Shown in pieces: positions 10,244-17,436 of a DNA stretch of 46,353 nt. A program made the translations under genes and the position numbers. The notes beneath the pieces were generated by a model. That model worked only from the letters and a program-made list of their open reading frames with translations. It was not told the origin of the DNA and did not search any database. The DNA is from Candidatus Fermentibacteraceae bacterium (GTDB lineage: Bacteria > Fermentibacterota > Fermentibacteria > Fermentibacterales > JCC-6). The stretch covers positions 1-46,353 of the forward strand of contig JAUVIS010000003.1 in assembly GCA_030592635.1 (NCBI GenBank), written 5' to 3'. The first letter of the stretch is position 1, and each line of letters opens with the position of its first letter.

Positions 10244-10732
10244 ATGAGATTTTTAATTGTCCTCGTGACGATTCTTGCGGGAAGCGCAGTCGCCGGGGAT
10301 ACAGATATTGAAGTTGGTGGAAACGCCACTGTAAAGATCCGCGAGCAGCACATTTTTCCTACTCCGGTTTTCTATGCTCAGCCGGTTGGAGAACTTGCTT
10401 TCGGCTCTGTTGTAGAGATTACCGGAGAACAGGGTGACTGGTACAGCATTGAGGCCGATAATGGAATTAATGGCTGGGTTCATACAACCGCGTTAACCGG
10501 AGCTGTCCTTTCACAGGGCTCTCAAGGCACCGATGACAGCGACTTGATAATGCTTGCCGGTCGAGGGTTCAATGATGATGTTGAGAGCTCATATGCTGAA
10601 GGTAAGACTCTCCCCTGGGATGAAGTTGATGCCATAGAAGATATTACTGTGGAACCGGCAGTTCTTGAGGTTTTCCTGGTTGAAGGTCTTCTTCTCAAGA
10701 ACCTTCCTCCCGAAGAAGGAGGAAGACGATGA
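10244..10732 (+). CDS. Exported SH3-like domain protein
   Basis: SD 'aaggagga' before ATG 10244; signal peptide; 'VVEITGEQGDWYSIEADNGINGWVHTTAL'. Confidence 0.8.
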   Translation: MRFLIVLVTILAGSAVAGDTDIEVGGNATVKIREQHIFPTPVFYAQPVGELAFGSVVEITGEQGDWYSIEADNGINGWVHTTALTGAVLSQGSQGTDDSDLIMLAGRGFNDDVESSYAEGKTLPWDEVDAIEDITVEPAVLEVFLVEGLLLKNLPPEEGGRR

Positions 10733-11688
10733 TCGCAATTCTGCTGATCACAATGACTGCTTTCGGTCTTGGAGACATTACGGATGTTCTGGGAAGCGAT
10801 GAGCTTGAAAGCGCTGTTACTGTCTACCAGGCTTTTGACGAAGCCAACCGCGAGATTACTGAAACGGAAGAATACTACATAGGCAGGGCTGTAGCAGCCA
10901 ACATACTTGCTTCATCAACACCCATGTTCGACTGGGATGCCGTGTTCTATGTAAACGAAGTGGGAGCGGTTATTGCCGGTTTTTCTCCAAAACCCTTCAC
11001 CTACGGTGGGTGGCACTTCATGATTCTTGACGATCAGGGCATCAATGCTCTGTCGTGCCCCGGTGGAATAGTTCTTCTCAACAAAGGTCTCTGTGATCTT
11101 GCGGTAAATGAGGATGAACTGGCGGCAATACTGGCCCACGAAGCTGCCCACATTGCCCTGAGTCATGGAATTCAATCTGTCGAAAAAGCAAAGTTTTCAT
11201 CAGCCTGGACAACGCTTGGCCATGAAGGCGCACAGCACCTGGGCAGCGACGATGTACAGGAGCTTTCTGAAAACTACGGCGATGTTGTAGACGACATCAC
11301 AATGAACCTTGTCACACGAGGTTACAGCCGCGATTCCGAGCAGCAGGCCGACAGCCTCGCTGTCCATATTCTGGCCAGTGCAGGATACGATCCAATGGCA
11401 CTTGTAACGCTGCTGAACAGAATGGATGAACTTACAGAAACGAGCGGGCCGGGCTTCTGGCAGACACACCCTGCTCCTTCCGACAGAGTCCAGTGGATCA
11501 TGGATGAAATTGAGAACAGCTCTCTGGCTTCGCCCCCCTCAGGAGAAATTGCTGTAAGAACAGCGAGGTTCGCTGAAAGATACACAAACGCAGACATAAC
11601 CCAGCCCACCGAAACATCCCGCAGAACAAGCTCCGGAAGTACCGATACAGAATCCGGTGGCCGAGCATCTTCAGGAGGCAGACGGTAA
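10729..11688 (+). CDS. M48 family metallopeptidase
   Basis: HExxH motif 'AAILAHEAAHIALSHG', downstream 'SEQQADSLAVHIL'; ATGA overlap with previous gene. Confidence 0.92.
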   Translation: MIAILLITMTAFGLGDITDVLGSDELESAVTVYQAFDEANREITETEEYYIGRAVAANILASSTPMFDWDAVFYVNEVGAVIAGFSPKPFTYGGWHFMILDDQGINALSCPGGIVLLNKGLCDLAVNEDELAAILAHEAAHIALSHGIQSVEKAKFSSAWTTLGHEGAQHLGSDDVQELSENYGDVVDDITMNLVTRGYSRDSEQQADSLAVHILASAGYDPMALVTLLNRMDELTETSGPGFWQTHPAPSDRVQWIMDEIENSSLASPPSGEIAVRTARFAERYTNADITQPTETSRRTSSGSTDTESGGRASSGGRR

Positions 11689-12380
11689 TCTTTCCTCTGC
11701 TTCTTCTGCTTTCAGCCGCGCCCGGTGTCACGGGGATGGTTCCCCACGACCCGGGCGCTTTTACTCAGGGGCTTGAAATCAGATGCGGCTTTCTCTGGGA
11801 AAGCACCGGCACTTACGGTCGATCCACATTCAGGAAAACCGATATGGAGACCGGAGAGGTTCTGGATTTACTCCGGCTTCCAGACACCGTTTTCGCGGAA
11901 GGATTTACCTTTCTGGACGACTCCACAGTATGCCTTCTAACCTGGAAAGAGCATACAGCATTCCTGCTGAATCCCTGGACAATGGAGATAGAGGATGAAT
12001 TCTATCTGAATACAGAGGGCTGGGGTATCTGCCGCACGGGTGAGTTTCTTGCACAAAGTGACGGCACAGCTGTCCTGCGTTTCAGAGACACAGGTGATTT
12101 CTCAATTCGTGATTCCATATCCGTCACCCTCAACGGCGAACCTCAGTTCTTTCTTAACGAGCTGGAATACCTTAACGGACAGATACTTGCAAATCAGTGG
12201 CGCACAGGCAGGATTCTTTTCATAAATCCGGAAAACGGTCATGTAGAGCGGGTTCTCAATCTCCGTGATGTAATTCCCCGATCCGGTGGTGTCCTTAACG
12301 GAATTGCAGCAGGTGAAGATGAAACTCTCTACTGCACAGGGAAGAACTGGCCGATTACTCTGATTCTGGATAACCTGTAG
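11688..12380 (+). CDS. Glutaminyl-peptide cyclotransferase (bacterial beta-propeller type), exported
   Basis: 'VPHDPGAFTQGLEI...LWESTGTYGRSTFRKTDMETGEVL...LNELEYLNGQILANQW'; in-frame signal-like 'FPLLLLLSAAPG' lies upstream of the ATG at 11736, so the true 5' end is probably near 11688. Confidence 0.85.
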   Translation: MFPLLLLLSAAPGVTGMVPHDPGAFTQGLEIRCGFLWESTGTYGRSTFRKTDMETGEVLDLLRLPDTVFAEGFTFLDDSTVCLLTWKEHTAFLLNPWTMEIEDEFYLNTEGWGICRTGEFLAQSDGTAVLRFRDTGDFSIRDSISVTLNGEPQFFLNELEYLNGQILANQWRTGRILFINPENGHVERVLNLRDVIPRSGGVLNGIAAGEDETLYCTGKNWPITLILDNL

Positions 12381-12426
12381 GAACATCTGTATTGCTCTGC
12401 CTGATACACTATGTTATACCTTAAGT

Positions 12427-12442
12427 TTGTTTCCAGAAACAA
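12427..12442. promoter_or_regulatory. Inverted repeat TTGTTTC-CA-GAAACAA upstream of selenoprotein candidate 1
   Basis: 7-bp perfect inverted repeat with 2-nt spacer; similar GTTTC-TG-GAAAC at 13588-13599 upstream of copy 2. Confidence 0.4.
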
Positions 12443-12480
12443 CAATTCTGAATACATATCAGAACGAAAGGAAACTCATA

Positions 12481-13458
12481 ATGCCTAAACTACTGTTTGT
12501 TCTGCTTATCATTGCAACCGCTGCTTCAGCAAAATGGATTACCTCAACAATCGACTCCCCTGACGGAGATATATCAGGTCTCGCCTGGGGTGATGGTCAT
12601 CTGTGGGCAATGGATTCTGTTTCAGACAGCGTCTACAAGCTTGACCCGGCAACTGGCGACATTATCAGCAGTTTCTACTTCAACCATGCTGCAACAACGG
12701 TTCCTACCGGGCTTGCCTACTCCGAGAATCACAATATGGTGCTGTGCGGCGGCTGGTACATCTCCAACGGCTATGTATACAAATACTCTCCCACCGGTTC
12801 ATATCTGGGCATGGTGAACATGTGCGGCGGTTGAGGAAACCCTGTCTCGTCGGTGACGGGACTAAGCGTCAGCGGAAACTATCTCTTTCTTTCCTCCAGA
12901 TCACAGAAAAGAGTTTACCGGTACACACTTCCAGGTATAACCGGCAGACAGCTCCTTCTGTACATGCCTGCTTTCAATAAAACATGTGATATTGCCTTTA
13001 ATGCCGAAGACTCTCTTACATGGGCAGCCTCGGAAACCAGTGACCCTGCTGTCAAATGCTTTAATACTGAAAACGAAATGGTTGACTACATCAATATCAG
13101 CCTTATTCCAAATGCAAGAGGAATGACTCTTGATCCGGCGGGATTCCTCTGGATAAGCGACATTGATGCAGACAAAATTTATCAAGTCGATCTCTCTAAT
13201 GGTATCGAGGATGGCAACCAGCCCCCGGCAGGGCTGAATGTTATTCCCTCTTCAAATCCTTTCAGTGGCGCAGTTACCATTCAGGCACCGGGAATCCACG
13301 CTGAAATAACGGTGATTGATATGTATGGACGCCAGATAGAACATGACACTTTCCAGGAAAGCTGGACCTGGAATTCTTCAGCCCCGGCCGGCAACTACCT
13401 CTTTATCATCAAAGATGATCAGGGAGTATCTGCGATTCTGGACATGGTAAAGATTTAA
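12481..13458 (+). CDS. Candidate secreted selenoprotein 1 (325 aa, Sec at codon 118, TGA 12832-12834); beta-propeller-like with T9SS type A-like sorting domain
   Basis: ORFs 12481-12834 and 12853-13458 share one frame, separated only by TGA plus sense codons (CGG-U-GNPVSSVTGLS); signal peptide MPKLLFVLLIIATAASA; C-term 'PSSNPFSGAVTIQAPG...VIDMYGRQIEHDTFQESWTWNSSAPAGNYLFII'; bSECIS-like hairpin follows the TGA. Confidence 0.85.
12844..12862 (+). promoter_or_regulatory. Candidate bacterial SECIS element (copy 1)
   Basis: GTCTCGTC-GGT-GACGGGAC: 8-bp stem (one G-U pair), GGU apical loop starting 17 nt after the TGA. Confidence 0.82.
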
Positions 13459-13473
13459 CTGACTTCCCTCGGG

Positions 13474-13501
13474 AAACACCGGAGTATCTGCCCCGGTGTT
13501 T
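13474..13501 (+). terminator. Rho-independent terminator after selenoprotein candidate 1
   Basis: AAACACCGG...CCGGTGTTT followed by CTTTTT. Confidence 0.8.
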
Positions 13502-13540
13502 CTTTTTGCGGTATTCTACATCCTTATTCCGGATTTCCGC

Positions 13541-13599
13541 GTTTCTGGTAACGAAGTCCCTGAAACGGGGCACACTGGCCTTGCCGCGTTTCTGGAAAC
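13541..13599. promoter_or_regulatory. Two GTTTCTGG(T/A)AAC inverted-repeat motifs upstream of selenoprotein candidate 2
   Basis: GTTTCTGGTAAC at 13541-13552 and GTTTCTGGAAAC at 13588-13599, embedded in a repeated 12-mer CCGCGTTTCTGG (13537 and 13584). Confidence 0.4.
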
Positions 13600-13661
13600 T
13601 CTGTATCTTTCAAGTATCTTTCCCGCAATTGAGAATTTAATCGAATTCAAGGAGGTGCGCT

Positions 13662-14639
13662 GTGCGCAAAGTACTGCTGGTACTGCTTGTTATAGCAGCC
13701 GCAGCATCGGCCAAGGCAATAATAGCAACCCTGGATGCCCCTGATACCAACATATCCGGTCTTGCATGGGGTGAAGGTTCCCTTTGGGCTATGGATGCTG
13801 TTACTGATTATGTGTATGAACTTGATCCTGCGACAGGTGATGTGATCAACAGTTTCTACTTCGATCATATCACCACGATAGTTCCCACCGGCCTCGCCTA
13901 CTCCGAGAACCACAACATGGTTCTCTGCGGTGGCTGGTATAGTACTACCGGCTATGTTTTCAAGTACAGTCCCACCGGCTCATATCTGGGCATGGTGAAC
14001 ATGTGCGGCGGTTGAGGAAACCCTGTCTCGTCGGTGACGGGACTAAGCGCAAGCGGCAACTATGTTTTCCTCGGCTCAAGAAACCAGAATAGAGTTTACT
14101 ACTACACCCTTCCGGGAGTTAGCACAAGAAAAGACTTCACTTACATGACCGGGTTCGGTGCTACATGCGACATTGCAATGAATGCGGCAGACAGCCTTGT
14201 CTGGGTCGCTTCCGAAAATACAGGCCTGGCGGTAAAGTGCTATGATACCAACAATACAATGGTCGATTACATCAATGTGAGCCTGATACCAAACGCCAGG
14301 GGAATGGCTCTTGATCCCAGCGGCTATCTCTGGATCAGTGATATTGATGCCGACAAGATCTATCAGGTCGATCTTTCTGAAGGCATAGAGGAGGGCGATC
14401 AGGGCACTGAAGGATTCTCCGTTGTCCCCTCCGCCAACCCCTTCAGCGGTGCTGTTACATTCCAGGCACCCGGCGTGAATGCAACTGTTACCGTATTCGA
14501 TATGTATGGCCGTCAGGTTGAAAACGACAACTTCCAGGAATCCTGGACATGGAACTCTTCCGCCCCTGCGGGAAGCTACATATTCGTCATCACAGATGAT
14601 CAGGGAGAGTCAACAACCCTTGAATTGATGAAGATCTAG
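13662..14639 (+). CDS. Candidate secreted selenoprotein 2 (325 aa, Sec at codon 118, TGA 14013-14015); paralog of 12481-13458
   Basis: GTG start with SD 'aaggaggtg'; ORFs 13662-14015 and 14034-14639 in one frame; same length, same TGA position and same hairpin as copy 1; signal peptide and T9SS-like C-terminus. Confidence 0.85.
14025..14043 (+). promoter_or_regulatory. Candidate bacterial SECIS element (copy 2)
   Basis: Identical GTCTCGTC-GGT-GACGGGAC hairpin, loop 17 nt after TGA. Confidence 0.82.
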
Positions 14640-14658
14640 ACGGTTTCAAAACACAATG

Positions 14659-14686
14659 AAAACCCGGAGTTCAATCTCCGGGTTTT
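14659..14686 (+). terminator. Rho-independent terminator after selenoprotein candidate 2
   Basis: AAAACCCGGAG-TTCAAT-CTCCGGGTTTT. Confidence 0.85.
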
Positions 14687-14734
14687 CTATTGACAAACCT
14701 TAACAGGATTCCGATATTACCGCCTCGGCGCAGT

Positions 14735-14810
14735 GCCTCGATAGCTCAGTTGGCAGAGCGGGTGGCTGTTAACCACTAGGTCGGAGGTTCAAGTCCTCCT
14801 CGAGGCGCCA
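14735..14810 (+). tRNA. tRNA-Asn (anticodon GTT)
   Basis: GCCTCGA acceptor pairs TCGAGGC; D-arm AGCTCAGTTGGCAGAGC; anticodon loop CTGTTAA; T-arm GGAGGTTCAAGTCCTCC; encoded CCA. Confidence 0.97.
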
Positions 14811-14839
14811 AAGCCCCTTGACTTGTTTCAGGGGGCTTT
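14811..14839 (+). terminator. Terminator-like hairpin after tRNA-Asn
   Basis: AAGCCCC...GGGGGCTTT directly after the CCA end. Confidence 0.6.
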
Positions 14840-14980
14840 CATTCAGCAACCGCAAAAGCTCTGAAACTCTCTTGTTTTTCCAAATAATTAGAATAAGAGC
14901 TACTTTGGGGAAATGAAATCGATGCCTTTTTCCTTCCTCAGTGACAGCAGGTGGGTTTTCATACTTCATGGAGCATTTTT

Positions 14981-15259
14981 TCATGTTGCCTTCATCAGCC
15001 CGAGTTCAGAATCCAATCTTTCAGCAAGATACACCTTCAATAATGATTGATACGGAATATCCTTCTTGTTTGCCAGGAGCTTCAGCTCTTCGATCATGGA
15101 CTCCGGCAATCTGAGGGAAATTGTTTTTGTTGAAGGTTTGAGTTTAGAGAGGGTTACTCGCTCTGCACTCTTCCAGTCCAGATATTCTGCTGAATCGTGG
15201 GTCTGCCAGAACTGTCGTTCCTCTTCTTCTGTCTTAAAGCCGGGTATTTCTTTTTTCAT
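14981..15259 (-). CDS. BrnA-like / CopG-type antitoxin
   Basis: 'STKTISLRLPESMIEELKLLANKKDIPYQSLLKVYLAERL' ribbon-helix-helix-like; immediately downstream of BrnT-like ORF. Confidence 0.8.
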   Translation of the reverse strand: MKKEIPGFKTEEEERQFWQTHDSAEYLDWKSAERVTLSKLKPSTKTISLRLPESMIEELKLLANKKDIPYQSLLKVYLAERLDSELGLMKAT

Positions 15260-15558
15260 TATTGAAACCTTCGTTCTTCTGTTTGTGTCATGTCCCTTGC
15301 CGATATGATCCTGATCAGCTGGCTTCTGATAACGAAGACAACAAAAAGCATCCTGTTCATATCGGTCTGTCCCAGCACATAAAACCGAGGTTCATGTTCC
15401 GAATGTGAGCTATCCCTTTGCAGAACAAACGGACGGTTAAAGAACACCTGCTCACATTCTGACCGGGTAACACAATGCTTTTTCCAGTTCTTCACTGCAT
15501 TGCCTTCATCCCGTTCGAATCCAATACAATCCCTGAGCATATCTCTTGGTTTAACCAT
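15259..15558 (-). CDS. BrnT-like toxin
   Basis: 'IGFERDEGNAVKNWKKHCVTRSECEQVFFNRP...EPRFYVLGQTDMNRMLFVVFVIRSQLIRIISARDMTQTEERRF' matches the BrnT family pattern. Confidence 0.85.
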   Translation of the reverse strand: MVKPRDMLRDCIGFERDEGNAVKNWKKHCVTRSECEQVFFNRPFVLQRDSSHSEHEPRFYVLGQTDMNRMLFVVFVIRSQLIRIISARDMTQTEERRFQ

Positions 15559-15564
15559 ACTTAA

Positions 15565-15593
15565 TGTATATTACTATCATATACTTCTGTCAA
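15565..15593 (-). promoter_or_regulatory. Promoter/operator of the BrnT/BrnA-like module
   Basis: Minus-strand TTGACA-17 nt-TATACA, with inverted repeat GTATAT-7 nt-ATATAC (15566-15584) overlapping the -10. Confidence 0.55.
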
Positions 15594-15599
15594 GGTAAC

Positions 15600-15850
15600 A
15601 TCCTGCGATCAACAGTCCTGCGCAGCATTCTCTCCGTCACCAGCCTTCTCTCCCAGTAATCCCCCATCCTTTCAATCTCATCTTTCAATTCGTTCGGCAG
15701 CTTCAACAGATTCAGGAACTGAGTAACTCTTGCTCTAGAAATGCCGAGTTTTCTTGCAAGTCAGCCTTCGTCAGATTGTTCAACTCCATCTCCAGTTTCA
15801 TCTCTTTTGCCTGTATTATGGGGTTCCTGAAGATCTTTTTTGACTTTGGG
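15600..15850 (-). pseudogene. Degenerate HTH (ParB/recombinase-associated type) gene remnant
   Basis: Minus-strand fragments 'LGISRARVTQFLNLLKLPNELKDEIERMGDYWERRLVTERMLRR' with a frame break near 15760. Confidence 0.55.
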
Positions 15851-15917
15851 ATGAGCTTGTTACCGATGGTTGTATTGAACCGGAAAATAGTTCGCTGGGA
15901 GACACGGTCAAGGCGCC

Positions 15918-15948
15918 AAAGGCACCATGATTAGCTCATGGGGCCTTT
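15918..15948 (+). terminator. Terminator-like hairpin
   Basis: AAAGGC-A-CCATG...CATGG-G-GCCTTTTT. Confidence 0.55.
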
Positions 15949-16011
15949 TTCAGTCATCTTGTTTGTATTGCAATGTGGTATGTTGCATATTTTGCGGTAT
16001 GAAAACTTCTT

Positions 16012-17436
16012 CTACAACTTCACTACCATGGTCGTAGCAATTGCTCCCGCGCATGAACCACTAATGTTGTAGCCACCCGCAGGAAGTTCATTGCCTTCAG
16101 AGTCACAACCATCCCAGAGAAAAGTATTACCACTGCTGCTGGAAATAGTCCTGACAATTCGCCCTGAAAAATCGTAGACCTCCAGTTGAGCTGGTACAAC
16201 AACTCCCTGAACGGCGATAGTTACGCTCTCAGAAAAAGGATTAGCAGAACTCTGAAGAACAAAAGGGTCAGTGTCAACAGGGGATGTACTTGATTCCTCA
16301 ACCTCGACCCAGTCGTGGTCGAACCAGCCCATGACTATCCAGTACCCGCTGACTTCTACATCTCCCTGGCTCCAGATAGCAAAAACATCACCATCATCAT
16401 TCGTAGCAGCTTCAAGACTGGCAATCTGCTGAACTTCCTCATCACTGTAGTCATAGGCTGCGTATGGTTCTTCAATGAAGTTGCCATTCTTATCTATTAT
16501 GGCAAAATAGACATAGTGATCACTCTGGAAATAAGCCAGCCACATCAGGTACAGAGTGTCTCCATCAGGTCCAGGGAGAATATTCATATACCAAGCACCA
16601 AGATTGGGCATCTCAACCTCTTTTATAACCAGTACATCACCAGTTTCAGAATCAACCTTGACTAAAGAAAGAACACTATAGGGGATTCCTTCTCTCGAAT
16701 AATAAAAGAAACACCAAAAATTGCCATCAACATCGACAGTAACAGATGTAGTCGGACGAAAGAAATCAAGTCCCTGAACCAGTTCAACAGGTGGTATCAC
16801 GATGTTACCTTCAAGATCATACTGAATGTAGGCGGGAAGAGCAAAACCGGCAAGGTAAACCACATGCACCCTGTTACCATCAACACAGATATTTGAGATA
16901 TCATCCAGGCTACCTGGAACTGTGTCTCTGAATACCTCACCAACTCCAGGCTCGAACACTGCGTAGCAGACCCCACCGGAAATCTCAAAGGAAGCATGTA
17001 TACGCCCAAGACTGTCACTGGAAGCTTCCACTCTTGGGCGACTCACATAGGAATCGGGGATCAGAAGGCTGGTGGGTACAAGTTCTGCACCAGAGCTGTC
17101 CCGAATAGTGTGCCAGGCGGGAGCCCCTTCTCTCCAGAACAAAGCAACACTATCCTCATTCACCAAACAGCTGGTGGTATAGCCTGACCATACCTGATTG
17201 GAAATCATAGTCTCCGGAAAAATAACTGTGCCGTCTGAGAGATAAACCTTGTAACCTACCCTTGTCTCCTGATTGAGATATCCCCATACCTGATGCAGCG
17301 TGTCAGTACCTGTAACTTGAATGGATTTGTGCTGCTGGCTGCTGTATGACCAAAGATCCTCAGTGATTATAGGATCGCTCCACCCTGGGGCATGGGTCAT
17401 CAGAAACAAGCCGGACAAAATCATCGACGGTAACAT
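16012..17436 (-). CDS. Secreted protein with T9SS type A-like C-terminal sorting domain
   Basis: C-term 'SSANPFSESVTIAVQG...LEVYDFSGRIVRTISSSSGNTFLWDGCDSEGNELPAGGYNI'; start overlaps the upstream gene stop (TAATG). Confidence 0.85.
   Translation of the reverse strand: MLPSMILSGLFLMTHAPGWSDPIITEDLWSYSSQQHKSIQVTGTDTLHQVWGYLNQETRVGYKVYLSDGTVIFPETMISNQVWSGYTTSCLVNEDSVALFWREGAPAWHTIRDSSGAELVPTSLLIPDSYVSRPRVEASSDSLGRIHASFEISGGVCYAVFEPGVGEVFRDTVPGSLDDISNICVDGNRVHVVYLAGFALPAYIQYDLEGNIVIPPVELVQGLDFFRPTTSVTVDVDGNFWCFFYYSREGIPYSVLSLVKVDSETGDVLVIKEVEMPNLGAWYMNILPGPDGDTLYLMWLAYFQSDHYVYFAIIDKNGNFIEEPYAAYDYSDEEVQQIASLEAATNDDGDVFAIWSQGDVEVSGYWIVMGWFDHDWVEVEESSTSPVDTDPFVLQSSANPFSESVTIAVQGVVVPAQLEVYDFSGRIVRTISSSSGNTFLWDGCDSEGNELPAGGYNISGSCAGAIATTMVVKL

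Noticed and set aside
12481-14639. Interpretation of the two interrupted propeller genes as pseudogenes or sequencing errors
   Set aside because: Same codon (118) and same hairpin in both copies, no other stops or frameshifts, conserved C-terminal halves and intact start/terminator signals; an SECIS-like structure is present. Not formally excluded until Sec machinery is confirmed.
12481-14639. Alternative genetic code (UGA = Gly or Trp)
   Set aside because: Well-supported genes in the window terminate at TGA (tyrS, ogt, the SH3 protein gene) and none of the other well-supported long ORFs needs UGA as sense.
14769-14984. 71-aa minus-strand ORF
   Set aside because: Overlaps tRNA-Asn antisense; its C-terminus (RLEEDLNLRPSG) is a typical translation of tRNA-derived sequence.
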